From Pleurotus ostreatus/Saccharomyces cerevisiae fusant (lineage: Eukaryota > Opisthokonta), in contig JAMQCK010000007.1 of assembly GCA_024196135.1 (NCBI GenBank), positions 62,001 through 126,000 of the forward strand: DNA of 64,000 nt, read 5' to 3'. A program made the translations under genes and the position numbers. Positions 55,877 to 64,000 of the stretch are shown one piece after another (the stretch's first letter is position 1; each line of letters starts with the position of its first letter). The notes beneath the pieces were generated by a model. The model had not been told where the DNA came from, made no database searches, and saw only the letters and a list, made by a program, of their open reading frames with translations.

Positions 55877-57455
55877 TCATCCAGCTGCCCGCGGGACGCG
55901 GTCATCATCATCTTCAGTGGGGGGTTTGACGATGCCACTGCGCAGCATCCTCTGCACCTCAGGGTCGTCGTCGGCTCTCGAGCCCCTGCAATATGGAGTC
56001 AGCGATATGGTCGTCGGGCGTCCGTCCCGCCTGTGCTAAAGATGCGCGCCACCGCGCGACGAAGGTGCGGGATGGACACGATTGGTTACTCACAGCACCA
56101 GCTGGACAACGTCGCGCAGTATCGCACCGCTTGCGATTTCAATCTTCTCTACACCTGGTAGGCCATCTGCGCGTGTAGGCCCGACGTTCAGCAACAGCAC
56201 GGGCTTCTTGAGCTCCAGAGCATGCTTGACAAGTCGAAAGGCGGAATACGTGGCCAGCGTTGTGCCAATGAGCATCACCCGCGAGGCGTGCTCAACGTCA
56301 TGTATGCTGAAGAGACAATCGATGAGCATTATGAACAGCATGAAACGCGGCAGAAGCACTCACGATCTTTCTTTCCAATACTCCGGTATGGATTCGCCAA
56401 AGAAGATGACTTCCGGCTTATGCTGGACAAAAGGACAATAAGATCAGTGATGTTCGCCTAACGACAAGGCTTGTTCCGGACGTACAACATTGTTGTGTGT
56501 ATGTTCCTGCAGGCAAGTCGGGCACTCTGGGATTACAAAGTCTTTGTAGGAGACCCCCAGATGCTCAATCGCGACCTAATACCCCGTCAGTCGCACCAGA
56601 AGACTGCCAATCAGATATGAATGCGCACGTCACCGTCCGGGTTCGTTCTTGGCTGCTGCCCAGTCCGCTCGATATCATCTGCGAACTCCTTCCATCGGGG
56701 GTTCGCCCCGGATAACCAGTCCTGGAAGGTCCCCCTGTCGATCAGGTGCCCCCGCCGGCAGCGCACTTGCTATAAAGGATCACAATTAGCGCTCGCCACG
56801 GCTATGGAGGAAGCAGGGGACTCCAGAAGGAGCTCACATGCAACGTTCCGTGCAGTTCTAGTATGCGTTCCTGCATCTGCGGAGGGCCCCATACTCGCGC
56901 TAGTGCGCGATGGTGGAGGCCGTCGACGTTCTGCGTCACCAAACGGGTAACGATCGAGGAGTGCTGCAGAGCAGCGAGCGCGTAGTGACTTGTGTTCGGG
57001 AGCGTGTCGCGTACAGGGGGATAGCCGAGGTACGAGCGAAGCCAGTACCGCTGTCTGTGGAGCGGTCACCAACGATCCTACTACCACAAAGGAAGGGAGC
57101 AAAGCACCTGAATAGGTGCCCAACCGGGCTCGGGTCGACCAATTCGTGGTAGAATATGGGCTTGTAATTTGGGTTCATGTACTACATACATCGTCAGACA
57201 AAGCAAGATCCTTCTTAGATATGCACGTACCCTCCCATCGTGACCCCTGTATGCACGAATCCCGCTATCCACACTAATTCCTGCCCCCGTTATGACGGTG
57301 ACATCGCCCGGGGCGAGGAAGGTCGCGACTCGCTCTGCAGCCTCTGTAGGGAGTATCTTCGTCGCCGCTGCGTTACTTGCAGCAAGGATAGAGGCGGGTA
57401 TGGTGGGGACGCTGACACGGACATGACGGGGACAAGAGACGCGCATTGCTGACAT
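55877..57455 (-). CDS. Sirtuin, SIRT4-like NAD-dependent deacylase
   Basis: An NAD-dependent protein deacylase. The N-terminus (MSAMRVSCPRHVRVSVPTIP) is basic and could be a mitochondrial presequence. Then APGDVTVITGAGISVDSGIR and AYRGHDGR give the NAD-binding GAGIS motif; YMNPNYKPIFYHELVD, QRYWLRSYLGYPPVRDT, VTRLVTQNVDGLHHRA and the catalytic His in LELHGTLH follow. The zinc module is CRRGH plus ECPTC, so one ligand pair is Cys/His rather than CxxC. KPEVIFFGE and GTTLATYSAFRLV complete the fold. The end, VKPPTEDDDD, is acidic. About eight exons, total about 390 aa. The match to the fungal SIRT4-like group is by wording of the motifs; substrate is unknown. Confidence 0.9.
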
Positions 57456-57640
57456 CTCCGCGGAGCGGCGGCGGATTGATCGGCGTACGCGGTCACGTGG
57501 GCAGTACGCCAATTGCAACGCGCTCATTTGCGGTGGCATTACGCTCGATATACGCGCGCCAGATTGTGAATGGCCGGAGATGTATAGGCTGGTTCGAGAG
57601 AGTATATATTGAGGAGTATAGTGGCATAGATCTCATACGC

Positions 57641-59158
57641 TCAGCTGCTAGGTGATAGCCCCGCCATCTGCTCAAACCATCGAACCACATCTTCAACGCG
57701 GCGTACTGCAGGATCGATGCCTCCTAATCGCAGGTCGGGCCGTAGAAAATAGTCCGCACGCTCTGTTGGCATCGTTCGATAGCATATCTCGAGCCTTGAT
57801 TGCACAAAGGGCGATGCAGTCAAGCTCGGCGCGGTCCCGGGCTCGCAGGCGGCATTGACATCTGCGAGGCTGCGTCAGACAACGGGCAACGATGCGTAAT
57901 TGCAAGCTATGTCAGGTCGTTGACCTACTTTCCAGCAGAACCACATCCCCGCGCCTCACCCCGGCAGACGCCCACGCATCGGCCACCTCCCGCCACGCAG
58001 TCAACTTGCACACCTTCCCCATCTCATCGCCCAGCACCATCCGCAGGACGGATACCTCCTTCTCGGCATCCACCCCAGTCTTCACGCGTACAGTGTCCGG
58101 TCCGTCTACTTCGAGGATAGCAAGTAGAAGGGTAACGCGCCGCTGAGGCGATTTGGCAGTATCCTTCTTCGCGCCGCCGAAGAAGTTGGGTGCGGGCTTA
58201 TCAGAGCCGTCGGGTTTCGGTTTTCCGGGTATGTGAAGCTCGCTGAGCGAGTTAAGTGCGTGCAGGCTGAAGCGAAAGGTTGGAAAGTGGGCGATGGAAG
58301 ATGAGTCGGAGTATGCGGCGCTAGACTGGGTCTCGTCTGGTGTCTCGTCTCCCCTCGATACGCGGGAAACCGAGGTAAGGGCAGCGGAGGCGGAGTCAGC
58401 GGCATGTACTCGCGAACGACTGACGCGTCGAGGCACGTTGGCCGTGGGTGGCCAGCTGATGTATGCAGACTGGTCGACGCTTGCTGAGGTAAATGTGAGG
58501 AAAAGAAAGGATATGTCGACAAATTACATGCGGTACCTTCAAAGCTGCCTGAGTCACCCTGAGATGCACCAGCGCTGCCATCATCCTCCTCGTCTTCGTG
58601 GAAGATGGTGTTCTTGTAGACGAGGGATATGCGAGCGCTAGCAGCCTCGAGGGTCGCGGGTGGATAAATCGGAAGCTCGGAAGGCAAGGTCATGGTGCCC
58701 AGTGTAGCAGAAGATGTGTAGTTGGTGTGTGATATGTGCTGGGAGACTGACGATATGGCTTCCAATGAAGATCCCACCTGAAATTCGCTCGGTGGCGCAG
58801 GCAGACTCGACATTCCGATGTTGGAGAAGGTGGGATTGTCGAAAGACGAATTGTCGAGGTTTGGCGAGGAGTTAGAGTTGGACGAGACGGAGTCGGCGGA
58901 CGGGCTTGCGGTACTGACGCTGACTTCATGAGACGCTTGAATGGTTTCGCGTGGTGGCAGATGGACTGGGGGTGGCAAGGCTATTTTTTCTTCTGTTGGC
59001 GCGGAGCAGATCTCAAGCTCGAGGTCAGGGGAGTTTTCACCCTCCGAGGGTGTCGAATCGGGCTTCGACACGAAGGTGGTCCACTGACGAGGTTCATTTG
59101 TGGCAATTTCTTTCGCAGAGGGGGCGCCGAGGAAGACTCGGTAACGCGTTGACGTCAT
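57641..59158 (-). CDS. Ser/Thr-rich protein with conserved C-terminal (possible OB-fold) domain
   Basis: About 440 residues. The N-terminal two thirds (MTSTRYRVFLGAPSAKEIAT onward) is Ser/Thr/Pro-rich and disordered. The C-terminal part is folded: QRRVTLLLAILEVDGPDTVR, KVCKLTAWREVADAWASAGV, RRGDVVLLE, then across an intron with donor GTAGGT the segment SPFVQSRLEICYRTMPTERA, RPDLRLGGIDPAVRRVED and VVRWFEQMAGL. The strands followed by RGDVVLLE recall OB folds that bind single-stranded nucleic acid, but I cannot name the family. The last exon ends at TGA 57641. ATG 59158 is favoured because the stretch after it looks like the protein start; an in-frame ATG at 59290 would add 44 residues. Confidence 0.65.
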
Positions 59159-59485
59159 CTTCTGACAGTACCTTTGAGTGGCCGAGGGGCTTGTCGAGCT
59201 GATTGAGGGCCTTCGCCCAATTATGTTTGCGTAGTCAGGCCACAAGGAGATGAACGCAGGAAGCAGGAATGAAGGTTTCCCACGCCGCATGATCAACTGT
59301 CGGGTAGCCGGACCGGCCGGCAATCACATGTTGCTCCCGACTTCGACGCGTCGGCGGCGTGCGTCCCGCTCTCTCTGTCTTCTACATATCCATCGGTGAC
59401 TCTAAGCGACTTCAAGCTGACAACTTCTGCTTGTGGCTCGACCTCAACTTGCAAGATCGGCACTCTTCACCGCATATTCTCGACG
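59159..59485. promoter_or_regulatory. Bidirectional promoter region, OB-fold gene / PEX7
   Basis: 327 bp between divergent starts. No specific motif recognised. Confidence 0.4.
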
Positions 59486-60771
59486 ATGAACGGCGCACGC
59501 CCACCCCCAGCCGTCATCCAGACGCCGGGCTTCGCGCACTACGGCCTCGCTTGGTCCCCCTTCCATACTACACGTCTTGCACTTGCATCTGCGGCGAACT
59601 TCGGCCTGGTAGGAAATGGGAGATTACATCTGCTAGCCTTGAATCCAGCAGGAGGGATCCAGCTGGAGAAGCAGTACGTCCCCTTTCGCTTGCTCGTTCG
59701 TACAGCGATGGGCGAAAGCGCGGAATTACCATCGACATGCTCACGATCAGTCAGATTTGACTCGCAAGACGGACTGTACGACGTAGCCTGGTCGGAGGTG
59801 CATGAGAATCAGCTTGTGACAGCCTCTGGGGACGGGTCGATCAAGTTATGGGACATGATGTTGAATGTGAGTACTGGACCTGAAGATGGTGTGCGCGCGT
59901 TCTGACGCGATGGGTGCAGGATCTGCCGATACGAGCGTGGCATGAGCATACACGGGAGGTGTTCTCCGTAGACTGGTCGAACATACAGAAGGACCTCTTC
60001 GTGTCGTCTTCATGGGATGGGAATGTGAAGCTTGTGCGTCCTGCGTTGATATACGCGGAACAAGGTCGCTCACCCTGATATTTAGTGGAATCCCGACCGC
60101 CCACACTCCCTCTTCACCCTCAATGCGCACCACGCTTGCGTATACCAAGCCCTCTTCTCACCCCATCAACCTGACACAATCGCCACCTGCTCCACCGACG
60201 GCACGCTCAAGATCTTCGACCTTCGCGCCCCAGCCTACGTCCCCGCACCACCGGGCACGACCACCCTACCACCTCCAATGCACGCCGCCGCGCTCACCGT
60301 ACCCGCTTCACCTACAGAGATCCTGTCCCTCGATTGGAACAAGTATCGACCGTGGGTCATTGCGACGGGAGGTGTTGACCGCGCGGTGAAGGTATGGGAT
60401 TGTCGGATGGTGAAGGTCGGCGGGGACGCGGGGCAGGGGCAGATGGGCGCACCGTGCGAGACGCAGCTGCTCGGGCACGAGTATGCAGTGCGGAAGGTCC
60501 AGTGGAGTCCGCATCGGGCAGAGATGCTGGCGACTGCGAGCTATGACATGACCTGTCGAATGTACGTGCCGACTTCTTTTGCGCAATTGAGCGTCTTCGA
60601 TGCTGACAGGTATTCAGATGGAATACCGCTGCTCCCCATGGGCAGCCGCAACTGCTTGATATCTTGGACCCTCACACCGAGTTCGTAGTCGGCTGCAGCT
60701 GGTCACTGTACGAGCCCGGAGTGCTTGCTACTTGTGGCTGGGACAGCAGGCTGCATATCTTCCGTGTATAA
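59486..60771 (+). CDS. PEX7: Peroxisomal targeting signal 2 receptor (Pex7)
   Basis: A WD40 beta-propeller that binds PTS2 signals and brings matrix proteins to peroxisomes. It starts MNGARPPPAVIQTPGFAHYG, then LAWSPFHTTRLALASAANFG and LVGNGRLHLL, the first propeller blade typical of Pex7. Later blades: GLYDVAWSEVHENQLVTASG, DGSIKLWD, DLPIRAWHEHTREVFSVDWS, SSSWDGNVKL, ALFSPHQPDTIATCSTDGTL, SLDWNKYRPWVIATGGVD, VKVWDCRM, HEYAVRKVQWSPHRAEMLA, then DPHTEFVVGCSWSLYEPGVL and CGWDSRLHIFRV at the end. Introns lie after EKQ, MMLN, NVKL and TCR. TAA 60769-60771 closes the frame. About 345-350 aa, normal for the family. Confidence 0.95.
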
Positions 60772-60970
60772 CCAACTTCTGTATCATAGCATATTTATCC
60801 GCTCTCCTTTTTGTGCTGCACCGGACTTCTAAGTATTTGAGGGATTCATGAGGGATTTGCGCTTCAATATGCGCATATCCATTTCTGTGCAGCCACAAGG
60901 CCTGCCTAATCAGGCGATGTCAGCTGCGGGCCGGTGGCGCGATCATCTCATCTACCTCCGTCAGACGGCC

Positions 60971-63900
60971 ATGTCGTCCAACACGGCGCCCAGCACAGCG
61001 CCGGCGACGTCTGCGACGGCCGCGCCGAATGATGAACTCGCCGCTGCCGTCGACAAGCTAGCTCTCTCGGAAGACTCGACTACGACGAGCGCAGCACCGG
61101 CTCTAGACCCGACAACCACACTCCCCACCTCGTCAACACCAGATCCGAATCCATGGCGGACGATGACGCCGGGTATACCACCGACGACTGCGACTGAGAC
61201 GCTGCCGTCGGAGTCAACGACACCGAATCCGTGGCAAGCACCGACGCCTATGCTCCCTCAGGAACCTCCTGCGGTCGCGGATCCAGCGACGTTGGATCCT
61301 GAGTTTAGGAATAGCGCCGCCGCATTTGGAGGGGCGCAGAAGACGGTCACCACCGAGCAGGAGAAGGAGATACTGGCCGCGTTTGACCCATATGCGCGCG
61401 TAGAGAGCGAAGAGCAACGCAAAGCTTGGGACGACGCGCGTACCAGTCAAGATGGGGAGAGGAAGGACGGCGACGGTGCGAGCACGCAGAAGGCGGAGGC
61501 AGGGGCAGAGGGCGAACCGCCAGCAACTCCTTCGAAAGCCGACGCGCCACCAGACCCGCCCTCGAAGACCCATACCCCATCCTCCTCCGCCTCTGGCTTC
61601 CCATCTCTCAACTTCTCCTCCATCGCGCGCTCCTTCTCGATCTCGTCGCTCAACAAGGACAAGGGACGCCCTGTCTCGCTCGACGCGAAGGCGCAGCCCG
61701 ACAATGTCGACGCGCGGACGGTCTCGCAGGAGCAGCAGGATAGTGGTCAGCAAGGGGACGAGTCGGGGCCCGCGAACGGAGGCAACGCGGGAGGGACGAC
61801 GCAGAATGCGGCGCGACAGGAAGACGGCGAGCCACCACCGTTTGACTTCCAGAAGTTCCTCGAGCAGATGAACTCGAAGAGCGCGGAGCCGGTGTCGAAG
61901 TACTTGAAGTCGTGCGTGGCGTGCTTGCTGGTGTGGGTTGGGTCCGACTAACGTATGCTGATAGGTTCCTGTCGAACTTCGCCAAGCGCACTTTCACCGT
62001 CAATGACCAGATCAAGATCATCAACGACTTCCTGAACGTCAGTCCATGCCTTGCCCATTTGCTGCGTGATTCTTGTCACCAACTTCTACACCCCAGTTTA
62101 TCGCCCAACGCATGCGCCAAACCGACCCATGGCGCAAATGCACCGAGCAAGAGTTCGACAACGCCATGGAGGGCATGGAGAAGCTTGTCATGAACCGATT
62201 ATACGACTTGTCCGTGCTCCCCTCTTGTCACTCCTTGCAATCAACTTATCGCCTACGCAGTACCTTCACCCCATCGATACCCACTCTCCAACCTCCTCGA
62301 CCAGTCACAACAGACGATCTCGAGCGCGATCGTGTCCTTGCGCAGAGGATAGCGCTGTTCGGCTGGGTCGAGGAGAAGCACCTCGACATCGACCTCACAA
62401 GTGAGGAGGGGGATACAAGCAGCGCTAAAGGATTCTTGATGTTCGCGCAGCAAGGTTAGTAACTATCGTCAGATTGTGCCACAGACCTTCGGCTGACTCG
62501 CTTGCATCTAGAGCTCCTGAAGATGAACCACTATAAGGCGCCGAGGGACAAGGTAATCTGCATCCTCAATTGCTGTAAAGTTATCTTCGGTGAGCGCCTC
62601 GTCTTCGTCAAGTCGGCGTTATCTAACGGATGTCTGTCCGCAGGTCTCATCCGACACCTGAAGAAGGACGAGTCTGCGGATGCCTTCATCCCACTGCTGA
62701 TCTTCGTCGTACTCAAAGCCAATCCAGAACATCTATTGAGCAATATGGAGTACGTGGACTTGTTTTTCGATGCTCGTTAGTATTCTTACGCCGGCAGGTT
62801 CATCCAACGTTTCCGAAATCCAGCCAAGCTGCAGAGCGAAGCCGGGTACTACCTTAGTAGTTTGGTGCGCACACCTTATTGTTGTAGGTACCTCGACCTA
62901 ACGGTCGAATGCAGATGGGCGCGGTATCGTTCATCGAGACGATGGACCATACGTCGCTATCTAATATAACCCAGGAGGAGTTTGAGAAGTGGGTGAGTCC
63001 CGTCATGCAAAGACAGCGATACTGAGACTCTACAGGAACGTCGAACAAGCGATTCAGTCCCTTCCTCGTCAAGAGCAATCGCCACCTCTCCCCTCTTCAG
63101 GCCCGCCCTCGGGATGGTCTACACCGACACACCAGAGAACGCCGTCTGCCCTGTCCGAACGACCACGATCTTCCTCCTTGGCCTCCCTCCCTCCACGACC
63201 ACCATCGTCTATGTCCGCTCCCTCGTCTCCCTTGGCAGCGCAGATCCCTACGAACGCCTCACACGCAGGAGAGGAATCTGCAACACCGCTATCGCTGCCG
63301 TCCATTGACATCGCGGACGACGCGCGGCGACTATTCCAGAAGACCGGGGACACGATCAGCAAACCGTTGAGCGCCATCGGGCGAATATTCAGCGAGGTCG
63401 TTGATGGTGTCGTACGGCCGGACTCGCCGCCGCCGCAAGGTGGTAAGTCGCCTTTGCTTTTGACGTTGTATGATGCTGACTGTGGGCAGGACCTTCCTGG
63501 GCGCATCCGGACCAAGTACGGCAGTACATCGTCGGCAGCGGCGCCAGCCGGCCGCAAACTCCAACGTTTGCGCAGGGTCAGCCGCCCATCCAGACGCCCT
63601 ACAAGCCTCGAGTACGGCGCGTCCAGTCACCGGCTGCCTACCCTCCAGGGCACGCCCCCGTCTTCGTTGGCGCCGACGAGACGCCCTCCCGACCGCCACA
63701 ATCTTCGAATTCTGCACCGTCCTTCCTCTCGCAGGCGACGCAGTTCCTCGGTGGCACGCCTCCGCGAACACCTCCACCGCGGACGCCGCCGTACTCCGTA
63801 TCGCGCACGCCGACGCCTGGGCTCGACATCGCGGGCGTACAGGCGCAGATTGATCTCGCGACGCAACGGGCGGCGGAGGCGAACCAGGCGACGTTGATGC

Positions 63901-64000
63901 AGATCTTCCCGGGCATGGACCGGGAGGTGGTGCAGCTCGTGCTGGAGGCGAACGAGAACGACGTCGGGAAGAGTATCGAGAAGTTGCTGGAGATGACGGC
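60971..64000 (+). CDS. VPS9: Vps9/CUE-domain Rab5-type exchange factor (partial)
   Basis: A guanine-nucleotide exchange factor for Rab5/Vps21 GTPases, controlling traffic to endosomes and vacuole. It has a long disordered N-terminus (MSSNTAPSTAPATSATAAPN onward), then SNFAKRTFTVNDQIKIINDF and EFDNAMEGMEKLVMNRLYD (helical bundle). The VPS9 domain runs through KMNHYKAPRDKVICILNCCK, IRHLKKDESADAFIPLLIFV, VLKANPEHLLSN, FIQRFRNP, GYYLSSL and MGAVSFIETMDHTSL, carrying the catalytic Asp and Tyr region. After a second disordered stretch, a CUE domain (LMQIFPGMDREVVQLVLEAN) that binds ubiquitin begins and is cut by the window end. At least nine exons. An upstream in-frame ATG at 60848 is possible. Confidence 0.92.

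Noticed and set aside
1..64000. tRNA or rRNA genes, CRISPR arrays, intact transposons
   Set aside because: A read of both strands showed no tRNA T-arm/D-arm pair, no repeat-spacer pattern and no transposase or reverse transcriptase motifs. A tRNAscan-SE and RepeatMasker run would settle it.

Overview
The window looks like nuclear DNA from a filamentous basidiomycete, most likely an Agaricomycete (polypore or mushroom type). The signs are dense genes split by many introns of about 45-65 nt with GT..AG ends, a cerato-platanin, an expanded BTB/POZ family, and basidiomycete-type versions of HMG-CoA synthase, Reg1 and a PACT spindle-pole protein. I cannot name the genus. I saw no tRNA, rRNA, CRISPR array or intact transposon. 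Starts and splice sites are my own reading of the sequence; there is no transcript evidence.

Layout. 0.4-10.7 kb (all minus strand): a secreted cerato-platanin, ALG5 (dolichyl-phosphate glucosyltransferase), an Rpp40-like RNase P/MRP subunit, HMG-CoA synthase and an MFS anion transporter. 13.5-16.4 kb (plus): a Reg1-like protein phosphatase 1 regulatory subunit. 19.5-23.3 kb (plus): three tandem BTB/POZ paralogues. 24.6-30.2 kb (minus): a very large coiled-coil protein ending in a PACT domain, a spindle pole body scaffold. A broken BTB fragment lies just beyond it. 32.4-33.4 kb (minus): cardiolipin synthase.

33.7-42.4 kb is the accessory island and the most interesting part. It holds two unrelated small-gene families. 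Family A (three copies) encodes soluble proteins of about 170-195 aa with a conserved seven-exon structure and no recognised domain. Family B (three copies) encodes a two-helix membrane hairpin. Two of the B copies continue through a disordered linker into a C-terminal double-stranded-RNA-binding domain whose exon boundary is conserved. Most copies have a TATA box 70-100 bp upstream. A membrane-tethered dsRNA-binding family next to an uncharacterised soluble family is the best candidate here for an undescribed system; any shared job is inference.

43.4-64 kb returns to mixed genes: a Ser-rich disordered protein with a possible PP1-docking motif, a small secreted protein, a conserved unknown, tRNA dihydrouridine synthase 1, a disordered protein, an F-box protein, a Cys/His-motif protein, a SIRT4-like sirtuin, a possible OB-fold protein, the PTS2 receptor Pex7, and a Vps9/CUE Rab5 exchange factor cut by the window end.

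The housekeeping genes serve isoprenoid and sterol synthesis, N-glycan precursor synthesis, mitochondrial lipid synthesis, tRNA processing and modification, peroxisome import and endosome traffic. I see no single pathway linking them.
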